The position numbers and the translations under genes are program-made. Below are positions 10,694-21,021 of a stretch of 31,661 bases of DNA, piece after piece. The notes under the pieces are model-generated. The model was not told the origin of the DNA, made no database searches, and saw only the letters and a list, made by a program, of their open reading frames with translations. Each line of letters starts with the position of its first letter. Position 1 is the first letter of the stretch. Source of the DNA: Cylindrobasidium torrendii FP15055 ss-10 (lineage: Eukaryota > Basidiomycota > Agaricomycetes > Agaricales > Physalacriaceae). Where the stretch lies: assembly GCA_000934385.1 (NCBI GenBank), contig KN880696.1:1-31661 (forward strand), read 5' to 3'.

Positions 10694-12020
10694 ATGGAAT
10701 TGAACATCACCTCTCCAGCGGATTTCCACGTCCACCTCCGTCAAGGCGCGTTTTCTGAGCTTGTTACTCCGCACATTCGTAAAGGTGGATTCCATTTGGC
10801 CTACGTTATGGTGAGTTTTCTTTCCTTGAATCTGGACGAGATGGGACAGAGATGGAGCTTCAATTCTGATGCCTGATGCGTTCAATGTCGCGTCGGATAA
10901 TACCCCTCCATGCCAATGCCTGTAATCTTTCGCTGATATCCTTCGAGTACAGCCCAACCTAAGCCCGCCCATAACCACTACCGCGCAAGCCCTTGCCTAC
11001 AGAGCTTCGCTGCATGCCATCGACCCCTCGATTGAATACCTCATGACGCTGTATCTCTCTGCAGATCTGACGCCAGACGAAGTACGCAAAGCAGCGGAAG
11101 CCGGCGTCGTCGGCGTCAAGTCGTACCCTCGCGGCGTGACAACAAATTCAGATGGCGGGATTGAATCGTATGAGGCGTATTATCCGATCTTCGAGGTGAT
11201 GGAGGAGGTGGGAATGGTGTTGAACTTGCATGGAGAGGTTCCTTCGGATGCGGCCAAGGTGCGTTCACAGTTTGCCCTGGCCATTCCTTGTCGTTCCCGT
11301 CATCCTTCGTCTTTCCATGGCCATCTGTCTAACTCCATGTGGTAGAACATCCATGTACTCAACGCCGAACCAACATTCCTTCCTCATCTACTCGCCCTCC
11401 ATGCGCGTTTCCCTGCCCTGCGCATCGTTCTGGAGCACGCAACGACGCGGGCTGCTGTCGAGGCTGTCAAATCCTGCGGTAATACTGTCGCATGTACCAT
11501 CACTGCACACCATTTGGCGTTGACTGTGGACGATTGGGCGGGCCAGTCCTGGAACTACTGCAAGCCGGTGGCAAAATACCCAGATGATAGGGCTGCACTG
11601 AGGGAGGTCATTGCCGAGGGTATGTTATAAACGGAATACAGTGGCTTGTTTTTGACACACGTCTCAGGACATCCTCGTTTTTTCCTGGGCTCCGACTCTG
11701 CACCCCATCCCCCACATTCAAAATCTAACAGCACTCCATCTCATGGATGCGCTGCGGGAATATACACCCAGCCCATTCTTCTTCCGCTCGTAGCCCACGT
11801 CCTCGAATCGTTCGGACATCTGGATAAGCTCGAGGGATTTGTGAGCACGTTCGGACGAAAGTTCTACGCGCGGGAAGCTGCATCCACTGTGCCCAAGGTG
11901 GTGTTACGCAAGGTCCAGGAAGAGGAAGGGAGGATTGTGGATGAGGTGTACGCTGTTGGAGAGCAGCGTGTTGTACCTTTCTGGGCTGGGAAGGGGCTAA
12001 GGTGGGAGATTGTGAGTTAG
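10694..12020 (+). CDS. URA4: Dihydroorotase
   Basis: Exons 10694-10810, 10953-11258, 11346-11619 and 11668-12020 encode 349 aa, the normal size of class II (bacterial/yeast URA4 type) dihydroorotase. The enzyme closes carbamoyl aspartate to dihydroorotate in de novo pyrimidine synthesis, in the cytosol. All active-site elements are present: HVHLRQG (His12, His14), the carboxylated lysine in GVKSYPRG (Lys95), LHGEV (His132), LEHATTR (His172) and FLGSDSAPH (Asp242). The ATG lies in an ideal context (CCACCATGG). It follows URC1 by about 3.6 kb with one firm unrelated gene between, so catabolic and biosynthetic pyrimidine genes are near neighbours. Confidence 0.95.
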
Positions 12021-12748
12021 CAAGCGAGGTGTGAAGTGTAGCGCCTTCGTTGGTGAAAATTGAAACGGCAGTTTGATGAATCTTAGGTCATGGATATATC
12101 GCTTGAGGCCGGTGAACGATTTGCTATGCAGCAGACCCGTTACTTGGCTATCTATGGGATGGCTGCAAGGCCTAATTCGCCAACTTCCGAGATAGCGTCG
12201 TGAACTTGCCGAATCTTCGGATTACCTGCATAGCTCTTGCGCTACTACGGTTTTCTCAAGTACATTCATCCGGTTTTTCTCTAGCACATACCTCGGGGAG
12301 AATTTGGACTCGGGGTTTGAAGTTGAATCTCTGTCGACAACACAGAAGTTCTCTTCCCACCAGCGTTGATGAGGTATTCCAACGTCAATCTGTGGATCAA
12401 CTCCTCTTATACATGCTAACATGTTCTGTATCTCGGCTTCTTCCCAACAAACGCGGACGCGATGGGAAGGCTCTTGCAGTCCTTTAGTAGTGCTTACTCA
12501 AGGGCAACACTAAGGGAACTCGCGTTGTGTTACGAGGCGCGCATGCATCCAAATTTACCCAAGGCAGCGCGCTGTTTCCCCACCAACCGCTGTCGCGATA
12601 GGCTTATCTGCAGCACTCCGTCCCCAAGGATTCCTTACCCCTAGGGATTGGCTGTCGGCGACCCGTTAAGAGTGACGGGGTGTCCCGTTGCGACCTCTGT
12701 CCGGCTTGCTTCATGACTTCCATAACCTCTGGCATTTAGTTTGTCTCG
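12021..12748. other. Intergenic region
   Basis: About 730 bp between dihydroorotase and the F-box-like gene. Short open frames (for example 12200-12487) show no family features or codon bias. No tRNA, TATA box or clear repeat was found. Confidence 0.5.
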
Positions 12749-13550
12749 ATGACCTGCACCCAGCTCCCTTTCGACGTCTGGGAATGCGTCGCGGCGTGCA
12801 TTCCGGAGCACGAGCTACGTGAGCTATATGGAGTAAACTCTGCCTTGCACTGGTGTGCGTTGAATGCAAAGTACGGCCGGGTAGAGTTCAAGGACTTCGA
12901 CGATAACAAAATGGGGGTACTGAAGAGGCTGCAGTTCGTTGTTTCTCCTCACCTCATTCTCATTATGTTCAACCTCCTTTGATAGGGACCCATACATCGC
13001 CTGCCGTGTACACACACTCGCAGTTTCCTCATACGCCGTCTTCACATCTCACCACCACCGCCAGTCGACGACAATATACACCCCAGACGAGATCATACAC
13101 GCCATGACGCTGGCGTTGGCACAAATGCACAATGTCCGCCACTTTGATGTCGCCTGGAGCCCGCACTTGTTCTCACACGATCTTGTGCCGTTCTTCAGTG
13201 CGGCATGGAAGCGTCTTGGCCCGACGCTTACGCATCTGCGCCTTGCAGCGGGCAGCGGTGTGCGCGTCCTACTCAGCCTTGCAGCGCCGTACGGCGTATT
13301 TCCAAATTTGGTGGAACTCGACATCGGGGTCGGGGTGAACGATATCGCGTTCATGTCGAGATTGCGTGATGTGATGAAGGCGGCCAAGGTGGGAGACGCG
13401 TGCCCAAGCGTAGTCTCTCTAATGCCACGGCTGTCGAGGCTGGTGGTGAATGCGCCGGGGGTGTTTGACAAACACACAGAGACATTCGAGGAAGAAGACG
13501 AAGGCGTGCGAGTGTTATGCGCGCTTCTATGTGTTCGCACTGGGATGTGA
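12749..13550 (+). CDS. F-box-like domain protein, 249 aa
   Basis: Exons 12749-12933 and 12986-13550, with a 52-nt phase-2 intron (donor GTTCGT). The N-terminus, LPFDVWECVAACIPEHELRELYGVNSALH at residues 5-33, fits an F-box-like domain: LPxD/E start, then the helix with conserved Leu and the position of a trailing Asn/Cys pair. Such proteins act as substrate adaptors in SCF ubiquitin ligases. The rest resembles the leucine-rich tail of basidiomycete F-box proteins (LTHLRLAAG, PNLVELDIGVG, MPRLSRLVVNAPG). At 249 aa it is about half the usual length of 450-550, ending shortly after a Glu-rich loop, so it may be truncated or have missed 3' exons. The F-box call rests on pattern, not on an alignment. 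Confidence 0.6.
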
Positions 13551-13812
13551 GCGAGGAAACCACGGGCGTGTATCTAGATTCGCAATAAGTACGGTCGGTC
13601 GGCATAATAGATAGTGGAATCTTCCTTTCGCTGGACGCGTCGTACATAGAGAATACAGAAGACGATGAATCCCCTAGGAGGGTTCAATGATTCAAGAGGC
13701 CGGTGCCATGTCCCTTCGGCTGCCTCGCAAGCAGATAAAATGCACTCCCAGGTAACAATTATTGGATAATACTTGGGAATCTAGATCTTGCAATTCTACC
13801 ACCTTTTCTCCA

Positions 13813-13910
13813 GGTCGGCGGAACTAACTGAAACCCCAAAGCATGGGTACAGCACAGGTACTGTGCGGAACTGCTGTACCGTACCATGTCATGTACACCC
13901 CTGCTGGCAA
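13813..13910 (+). repeat. Degraded end of a MITE-family element
   Basis: The sequence GGCGGAACTAACTG ... CCCCAAAGCATGGGTAC, followed by TGTACCGTACCATGT and an ACCCCTGC..GGC block, mirrors in order the left end of the MITE at 14059 (GGCGGACCTAAC, CCCCAAAACATGGGTAC, TGTACCGTACC...ATGT, CACCCCCCGCC). It has several indels and substitutions and no matching right end nearby, so it is an old solo end or a strongly decayed copy. Confidence 0.55.
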
Positions 13911-14050
13911 ATTCGAACATCGATGCGCCTTCGGAGAAGGCCAGCCTAGGTTGGTCATATTCCGCATACGCTTTGTGGGTGGCATGTGCTGAGTAGCAGA
14001 TTGCAACAATGTTGGGATATAATATATATTGATTTAAATTATTATATAAG

Positions 14051-14058
14051 GGTGATTG
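14051..14058 (+). repeat. Target site duplication, left copy
   Basis: GGTGATTG abuts the left terminal inverted repeat; the identical copy abuts the right one at 14681-14688. Confidence 0.85.
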
Positions 14059-14680
14059 TAGGGTGGCGGACCTAACCCCCAAAACATGGGTACCGAGCAT
14101 AAGTACCGGTACTGTACCGTACCGTACCATGTACTGTGCACCCCCCGCCAGAAGGGTAGGTACAGTACCTATCACATGATGCGTTCACGTGACCTTATCA
14201 CGTGCAGGCTTCGGATCACGGCGCGGGGCGGGCGGCGGCATGATCGGCGGGCGCCCAACGACATTGGGGGGAGTGGCATGGTCCTCGTTGAGGTGCCCAA
14301 GGGCTGTAACCTTGGTAATTAATTGAATGGTGCTATTGACGGAGTTTTGCAGCAATTTCACAGTCATTGGGCCATTGTGAGGCTACTTCAAAAAGTGTCT
14401 AAGTCCAGAGCCATTGTGGGGTCAAATCCTGCGATTCGGGGGCCCATCAGCGTTAAATCATGTCCTATCAAGCCCTTGGTAGTGTAATATGCATGCAGAT
14501 GCAGAAAAAACCGGCAAATAGCCCAAAAAACAAGCAAAATGCGGGGTGTGGCGCAGGTCACATGTTTCCATCACGTGCCGGTACAGTACGGTACAGTACG
14601 GTACGGTACACCCCCCCTAAATTGGGCATAGGTACGGTACCGGTACTGTACCCCCCGGGGAGCATAGGTCCGCCACCCTA
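14059..14680. mobile_element. Non-autonomous hAT-like MITE, 622 bp
   Basis: The perfect 16-bp terminal inverted repeats TAGGGTGGCGGACCTA lie at 14059-14074 and, inverted, at 14665-14680. They are directly flanked by an identical 8-bp duplication GGTGATTG at 14051-14058 and 14681-14688. An 8-bp duplication plus ends starting TAGGG is typical of the hAT superfamily. Next to both ends are GTACC/GGTAC-rich subterminal repeats (14089-14125 and 14578-14652), and CACGTG motifs occur just inside each side. There is no transposase frame, so the element needs a source elsewhere. Intact ends and a perfect duplication suggest recent insertion. Confidence 0.85.
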
Positions 14681-14688
14681 GGTGATTG
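14681..14688 (+). repeat. Target site duplication, right copy
   Basis: GGTGATTG abuts the right terminal inverted repeat, matching the left copy with no mismatch. Confidence 0.85.
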
Positions 14689-14711
14689 ATAACTTGCCCA
14701 AAAATGCAGAG

Positions 14712-14716
14712 AAAAA
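14712..14716 (-). terminator. Pol III terminator of tRNA-Ser
   Basis: Five T residues on the minus strand begin two bases after the tRNA discriminator base, the normal RNA polymerase III stop signal. Confidence 0.75.
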
Positions 14717-14717
14717 G

Positions 14718-14810
14718 CGACACCAGCAGGATTCGAACCTGCGCCCTACAAGAGGAACAGATACCAATTGACATTCGAATCTGTCGCCGTAACCACTTGG
14801 CTATAGTGCC
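14718..14810 (-). tRNA. tRNA-Ser(CGA) with 11-nt intron
   Basis: Read on the minus strand: acceptor arms GGCACTA and TGGTGTC pair over 7 bp (with G-U pairs). The D arm is GCC/GGC, the anticodon stem ACAGA/TCTGT, and a long variable arm (CCT..AGG) is present. The T arm is GCAGG-TTCGAAT-CCTGC and the discriminator base is G. The long variable arm and G discriminator are hallmarks of eukaryotic serine tRNA. Anticodon CGA is at 14777-14775 and reads UCG codons. An intron of about 11 nt (14773-14763) follows the base 3' to the anticodon, the canonical site. CCA is not encoded. The gene ends 30 bases from the MITE target duplication. Confidence 0.93.
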
Positions 14811-16407
14811 TTGATTACAAAGTCAACCATGTAGCTGAAGTTGGCTTTGCGCATTGCGACGGCCAAGTTGAAGCAAAAGTGATCCCGAAAATATTGCTTA
14901 CCTTGTTACTCCCACTCTGATTTGGAATTCCGTTCTATGGTTTTCTTCCTACTCATTTTTTTGCATGTATTGCAGCAGACCTTTTTAGCATTGCGTCGCA
15001 CTAGCCCAGGAAGTCAAAAGCAAGGTCCCAGCCGCTCAGCGCTAAGTTGAAGTTGCTCTTCGACACTCGTCTTCTGAACATGTCCTGGAAAGTCGACTCA
15101 GATTCGGTCCGGACTGGGTCATGGCCTCTCTTTACTATTGCCAAATTGTTCGACCCTAATAGAGCTAATTAAGATAGACCATCTCTTCCGCCTGTCTTCC
15201 GCGTCCAGGGCTGCATCGACACGGGCGTCATGCAGAAGCTCTACTTCTACGACAAGCTGGTTACTCAGGCAGTCCATGCTCCATTGTCGCTAGAGGGTTG
15301 AACGTTAAAGGTCCAACAACCAACCTTATAACTTTCCGACGTTGCGAGGCCAGTGATCATCTCCAATCCGGCCGGGGGCGACCCCAGTTCTTCCATCTTT
15401 AATTTTCACCGGAAAGGGTGAGATGGTCGCCTTGAACCTTCCTTCACTCTGGAATAATGAGAGACCTTTCCAGCCGTATCACCTTCGGAACGCCCGCGCA
15501 TTGTATGGACCGTATTGACCTACCCGAATGCAGTGTCACTTTCTCCGACCTCCGACCTGCTAGCCTAAACTGGAGATGACCTTTGTTTCTTTTCTGACCT
15601 TTAATCCGCTCGGTTTGTGGTTTCGAGGTCTCTCTTTTGGCGCTTGAGGGCATCGTGATGGTATTTCCTAAATTTTTTCTTCAATGAATCCTTTGGTATT
15701 GTCAAAGTGGCCGGGATACTCTCGCTCTTCAGGAATCCTCTGCTGTTAACTGTCGTGGTGGCATCCAACGATGCCATAATCGCACTATGTATCTTTGGTT
15801 AAGCCCAACTACTAGTCTGTTAATCGTACATCATGAAACGTACGCATCGAAACGGATCTTGGTCTCAATTTGGTCTCTGGCGAATAATTGCAAGCTAGCT
15901 TCGAAGAGTTATGATGGAAAGAGAGAGTGGGAGAACGACCCGAAGCCTCATAGTACCCGTATGCATGGCGCCCAAGCATTGATGCGCGGAAAATGAAATG
16001 CTCGACGTTGACCCCAGGACGACCAGCCAACAAGGGTGTCGGGGCGGCCGAGATCAGGACGTAATGCCATAACTGCGGGTATTTGGGCTCATATATAAAG
16101 GGAGAAGACGCGGAAATATTGGGATGTCTTTTTGTTGAACCCTTTGCCATTATTAGCGTTCAGACGCAAGTTTAAAGTCTTTTGGATCAAGCGCGCTGGT
16201 CGCTAGCATACCTGACAAGCTGCTGTTTTGCTGCCGTCGTGCATTCAGGAGGTGTTGTTCGGTCAGTGTGTGCCCCTCTTAGAGTGCACAGCCACCTGAT
16301 ATCCCGTGTCTTCAAGCAAAAAGAGATTGCCTACAGGGTCAAGGTGTTTGAGCACGGCGCTGGAAGAAAAGCGGACGCCGCCGAGTAAACGCAAACGACT
16401 CTTGACA
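14811..16407. other. Long intergenic region
   Basis: About 1.6 kb. Around 15080-15303 two short stretches look weakly protein-like (starting MSWKVDSDSVRTGSWPLFT, and GCIDTGVMQKLYFYDKLVTQ) but cannot be joined by a reasonable intron; they may be a decayed gene. A TATA-like TATATAAAG lies at 16092-16100, about 310 bp before the next ATG. The frame of the next gene stays open upstream from 16300 (KKRLPTGSRCL..., EEKRTPPSKRKRLL), so that gene may begin with an extra exon in this region. Confidence 0.45.
16092..16100 (+). promoter_or_regulatory. Candidate TATA box of the Ser-rich gene
   Basis: TATATAAAG on the plus strand. It is far (about 310 bp) from the chosen ATG at 16408, which would fit a long leader or an unseen first exon. 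Confidence 0.35.
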
Positions 16408-18957
16408 ATGAACTACGACTACGACTACCGCTACGATTCCTCGTCGGACGAAAGTACGGACAGCACCGACACTTTTGGCATGCAAAATGGATCGCGGAGA
16501 CACGGAGGTGAGTTCGGATGATCTATCTTTATGTCACACCTCCCCACGTGTGACGGGCCCATTTCTTTCCTCTTTCTATCAACAAGTCGGTGGGCTGGCG
16601 TTATGACGCTGCTGCTCGAAGCGTTCCCTGCGCCGCCCTCTTTTATCCCTCCTTCCCCTCGTCCATCGCTACGCCTGTCTAACCCGCCCCCGTCCGGCCC
16701 GCCAGCCACTCCTCTCCCGGACGTCCCAGGCCCATCCCGTTTCTCATGGCTCGACGCCCAACGCCTGCTGGGTCATTCGGACCCTAACTCGATCTCAAAT
16801 ATATCGATGAACGACCTCCCGGAAAGCGACGACGACTCGATTGATGACCTGTCGACAGGCAGAATGAGTCTAAGCGTTCCAGTGCCAAAACGACTATCGG
16901 CGCAAAGCTGGAAAAGCAACCGCAGCGTTCGGCCTATCGCGCTATCGCAGTCGACGTCCTCGATACCCACCGGTCGTGCTCCATCTCCAGACGTGACCGA
17001 TATTATTTCTCGAACACCGCGGCCATGCCGAAGTTCGTCCTCCCGCTCAACATCCACTCCACGGTCATACTCGACGTCCCGCCGCAGAGCATCTTCACCT
17101 AGCGGCCTGGCCTACGACGGCATTATGCGCGACCGCAGCAGCGGAGGATCGGCGGACACGCAATGGGAGCGGGATATGGGATACCTGCGTACTCCCCCTG
17201 CTGAGGTCGACAACGGCAGCGACTCGGACTCGAGCCTGGACCTGCATACCCCATTGCCGTGTGTAACTATTCTTCCGTTCCACACAATCGTGTTGACGCA
17301 TGCATAGGAACCTGATGGTCAGGCATGGTTTGCTGTCCCCGAATTCCAAGCTCATCGTCAAATCCACGTCTATGGAATCCCTGGAAGGCGAAGACGGTTT
17401 GAGTCCCCGCGCCAGTAGGATCAGCGTCTGTAAGCCCGACAGACCGTGTCCATTGAGTGTCCCTGACTCTAGTCATAGTGAGCACACAGTCATCTATTCT
17501 CAAGGATTCGCGAGACACGCCGAAACGGCGGGTGCGACATCGGGACGGAAAACTTTTGCGCGGCGGAATAGGCTTGACAACAGGGCTCGGATGGAGCGAC
17601 AGGTGCGCTATACATTTCACCATACATTCGTCCCATCCAATCATATGTTTCGCTTCCACTTCCATCATACCATTCGGATTTTGACCCCACCCTGCATTCC
17701 ATCACTCGTTACTGAGACTAAACCTTTTTCAGCGAAGATGAAGACTCACCGTCGCCGCTGACAAACAGGATATCGTCTCTCAACCTCAAACGAAGAGCAA
17801 GTGCTTCTGATGATGGGAGACACCACCAGACCAAGCAGTGGCAGTCGACGGTTAACTCTTCCAGGATGTCGGAGGGATCCACGCCGGCAAGGATATCCAT
17901 TGGCTCGACGACGACCGGATTGTCCTCGAATTCGTCTGCAGGTTCCACACAATCAAGATCCCGCTCTCGAACGCCTTCCAGCTCGACATCTTCCTCTTAC
18001 ACCCGCCCTCCTCCGGTTGCTACCCGCGGCTTTGATAAGCTGTTCCAACGGGAAAATCTCATCGAGGAGGACCAGCTCTCGCCAGAACAGGACGACATCC
18101 AGGACCCATATATTTCGTTCAGCGCATCATGGACCGTTCAGTCCTTGTCGGGGCGTAAACCAATCGACGTGGATAAACTACTCCCCTCTTTGCCAAATCC
18201 GCGGACGGGGAGCATTCGACGGCCAACAGCTTCGCAGGTGCAAGCGGATAGGGAGAGTAGGAAGACACCCTCTCGTGGATCAGAAGATTCGGAGGGGAGA
18301 TCTAGTTTGAGCCTTTCTGCGAGAAGTACGCCGAGGACGCCATCTCGAACGACAACGAGTTCTTCGCGTATTTCAGGCCTGTCTGGCACCTTTGGTTCGC
18401 CTAGCAAGTTAGTCTCGCCGCGGCAGTCGGGGATCCCTGCTTCACCGTCTCTTTCGAACATGGCCTTACCTCCGCGTCAAATTGGCTCGCTTTCGTTATC
18501 ACGAAAGCCTAGTACAAATTCTATCGAGAGCACAACCTCTCTTGTCCGCAAGCCTAGCACAGCATCCATGAAGAGCACCACGTCGCTCGCCCGCAAGCCT
18601 AGTTCGGCCTCCCTCAAGAGCACACCCTCACTTTCACGGAAACCCAGCCGTTCCAAGTTGCCTGGCCGAACTCCCAGTCTGCCGGTGTCAGCGCCGCCAG
18701 TGCCTACTCGAGATCCGAGTATTGGTACACCTACACGGGAATCCAGTAACAGTGTACGTACTCGAGAGGGGAGCATCAGTGCACCACGGGCGTTGCGACT
18801 TCCGGGACGTACGGCGAGCCAGACGGCGGCATCGCCTATCCCTGGACAGCATGCTGTGCCCGTGCCTAGTCCGCGCTCGCCTACTATGCGGTCGCCTGGG
18901 GGCAGGCCAAGGACGGGGACGGGAATGGTGTACAAGTCAAATGGTGTTGCTCTCTAG
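16408..18957 (+). CDS. Disordered Ser/Arg/Pro-rich protein with SxIP motifs, about 737 aa
   Basis: Exons 16408-16507, 16622-17258, 17308-17429, 17473-17602 and 17733-18957 sum to 738 codons including the stop. The acceptor of exon 4 could instead be 6 bases later. The protein is almost wholly low complexity: Ser/Thr/Pro/Arg-rich with acidic patches (ESDDDSIDD, SEDEDSPS). Three SxIP motifs occur in basic Ser/Pro context: SSIP 146-149, SGIP 562-565 and SPIP 697-700. SxIP is the known docking signal for EB1-type microtubule plus-end proteins. Residues from about 584 form three and a half 15-residue repeats, each with an RKPS core that fits a basophilic kinase site. A role as a microtubule or cell polarity scaffold is inference. 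The frame is open upstream of 16408, so the N-terminus may be longer. No enzyme domain seen. Confidence 0.7.
18493..18651 (+). repeat. 45-bp coding tandem repeats (RKPS units)
   Basis: Three full 45-bp units (18493-18537, 18538-18582, 18583-18627) and a partial fourth encode SLSRKPSTNSIESTT, SLVRKPSTASMKSTT, SLARKPSSASLKSTP and SLSRKPS. DNA copies differ mainly at third positions, while the S-L-x-R-K-P-S frame is kept, which points to selection on the protein. Confidence 0.85.
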
Positions 18958-20083
18958 TGTGTGGTATCGTGCACCGTGGAGTAGTGTTGCTTAACTCTAG
19001 AATTGGTTGAATACTTTTTTTGTTTACGGTGATTTCCCTCATGACTTTTCCTTCTTACTACTTACTACTGCTCTCGATGTGCTCATCTTTTGGAAACCTT
19101 TGTTACGATACCCCCTCCGTCTCACTATCTCGCGTACTACTATTAGTGCCTGTCCTTTTTTCCTGGCCAGGTGCCGGTACATTAACCCCACCTCCCAGGG
19201 TCCATTGCTAGTACCATCCTCCTCCCATTGCTAGTCATCTCTCACCTACATAGTCATTAGTACTACACGCCCTTCCCCTCGTTTTACGTCGTGTACATTC
19301 CCTTAACTTATCTCCTCCCGTCCCTCCTTGTAGCGCAGCGTGTTATTATATGTACTCCCCGCCTTTTAAAATTGCCACACCCTTTGTTCGATGTTGTGTG
19401 TCCCACCGCGGGTTGGCATGGCAGCTGGGATTCATATTGAATCTTAAGTGCTTTTGAATGACGGCGCCGGCCTGTTTGACGTTTAGGGATTCAATTTACG
19501 GTCGCCCGTGGGCGGCGGTTTATGCATAATGGAAAGGACGCGGGACTGGAGCCGACGGTGGAGGACCCTCGGGAGTCGGGAGCTCATGACGGCCGTGAGA
19601 GCTGCGACTCCACTTGAGCATCCACGCTGTCCAGTGTCGAGTTGTCGTCGAGGGCGATTCTCACATGCAGAGGTCGACGACGGGCACCAATGAATCAAGC
19701 TTTTTAGCGCGCCTTTTAGTGGTATAATCCTCGCCAACCTATTTTTTATGAAGTTACGAGGGTGTCTGTCATCTATCCTCTAGTCGCCCTCTAGTAGTAG
19801 TACCACACAATCTCTTCGTCGAAAACCTCTCCATCGAGCCGATTATTTTTGTGGCTAAGCCTACTTCCCAATTTGCATGGTGCCACTCGGGCCGGGCCTA
19901 CATGACAAGCCGTGTGCCATTGTCCCCATGTGCCTGCCACGCCGACGATCCCATGACCCATCTTCTGGCCGATAACAACTTTTCAGTGATCCAAACGCTC
20001 TGCTTTCTACCCTCTTGAGTCTTCGCAGCTCGTACAGATTCAAGAAGCCCTCCACCATCTAGCCCTCAATACACAAAAACACC
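18958..20083. other. Intergenic region
   Basis: About 1.1 kb. The first 380 bases are pyrimidine-rich (long C/T runs around 19040-19340), probably the 3' untranslated region. Open frames on both strands near 19483-19737 have no family features. The 200 bases before the DERA start have no TATA box. Confidence 0.5.
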
Positions 20084-21021
20084 ATGTCGCGATCGAACGA
20101 AGAATGGAGCTTAGCTGTCGCGTCAAAAGTCGCGTCTGTGCTTGCGGAGCCTGCGCCTGCGCCTGCTGTAGCACCTACAGATCTCGCACCCTTTATTGAC
20201 CATACCCTCTTGAAGCCTGATGCTACGGTCGCGGATGTGGATAAGCTATGCGACGAGGCGATTGAATACAAGTTCAAGGTGGGTAAACGTTGCAAACGAT
20301 GGACCTTTCTCACGGTTAACCATGCACGCTCTAGTCATGCTGCATAAATGGTGCAAATGTGGCACAGGTAGCGCGACGGCTGAAGGAGTCTCCAGTCGCT
20401 GTGTGTGCAGTTATTGGATTCCCGTTGGGCGCTTCAGCAACATCGGTGAAGGCCTTGTAAGTGCATACGCCGTTGACAGAGTACGCCGTTTCACATGCGT
20501 TATAGCGAGACTACGCAGTGTGTGCAAGACGGTGCGACTGAGATAGACATGGTCATCAACGTCGGCGCTCTGCGTTCCAAAAACTATGCACTGGTGCACA
20601 GCGACATCGCCGCCTGCGCAACACAAACCCGCGCTGCAGGTGCAAAACTCAAAGTCATCCTGGAGACAGTGTTTTTAACTGAGGAGGAAATTATTGCGGG
20701 GTCGTACATCGCCGCTGAAGCACAAGCTGACTTTGTGAAGACGTGCACGGGATTCCAGGGTGGGGGCGCTAGCACGAGGCATGTGCAGTTGATGAAACAG
20801 GCTGTCGCGTATAAGGGAGGCGCGGTGCTGGTCAAAGCAAGCGCAGGAATACGGTCGTTGGAAAAGTGTGTGGAAATGATCCAGGCTGGTGCGGACAGGA
20901 TTGGGACGTGAGTTGTGCCACTCCGATGTTTCTTCCACTTCTGGCTGATTTGGATTGGATCGAAAGGTCGTCTGGCGTTGCGATTATGGAGGGTAAGAAG
21001 GTTGCGGAAGGCAGTTATTGA
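20084..21021 (+). CDS. deoC: Deoxyribose-phosphate aldolase
   Basis: Exons 20084-20278, 20335-20456, 20506-20907 and 20967-21021 encode 257 aa, the usual size. The enzyme splits 2-deoxyribose 5-phosphate into glyceraldehyde 3-phosphate and acetaldehyde, the last step of deoxynucleoside breakdown. Family landmarks: FIDHTLLKPDAT, CAVIGFPLGA, EIDMVINVG (Asp120), DFVKTCTGF with the Schiff-base Lys184, and VLVKASAGIR with the second catalytic Lys216. The final exon is short and ends in SSGVAIMEGKKVAEGSY; the SSG after the splice is the phosphate-binding segment. About 30 residues of Ala/Pro-rich N-terminal extension precede the barrel. Confidence 0.94.

Larger units (their letters stand above)
13551..14058. 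other. Intergenic region with relic repeat
   Basis: About 500 bp. The middle holds the degraded element end described separately. The last 60 bases before the MITE are very AT-rich (TATAATATATATTGATTTAAATTATTATATAAG), a common insertion context. No gene seen. Confidence 0.6.

Noticed and set aside
10622..10978. 118-codon minus frame over the start of dihydroorotase
   Set aside because: The plus strand carries the HVHLRQG active-site motif and a Kozak-like start; the minus frame has no family features.
13759..14175. 138-codon minus frame rich in VRYGTVP repeats
   Set aside because: It is a translation of the GTACC repeats of the MITE family and the AT-rich flank, without features of a real protein.
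14059..14680. Idea that the element is a Mutator or PIF/Harbinger MITE
   Set aside because: Mutator makes 9-11 bp duplications and Harbinger 3 bp; the duplication here is 8 bp, which fits hAT better, although it does not match the common hAT target consensus perfectly.
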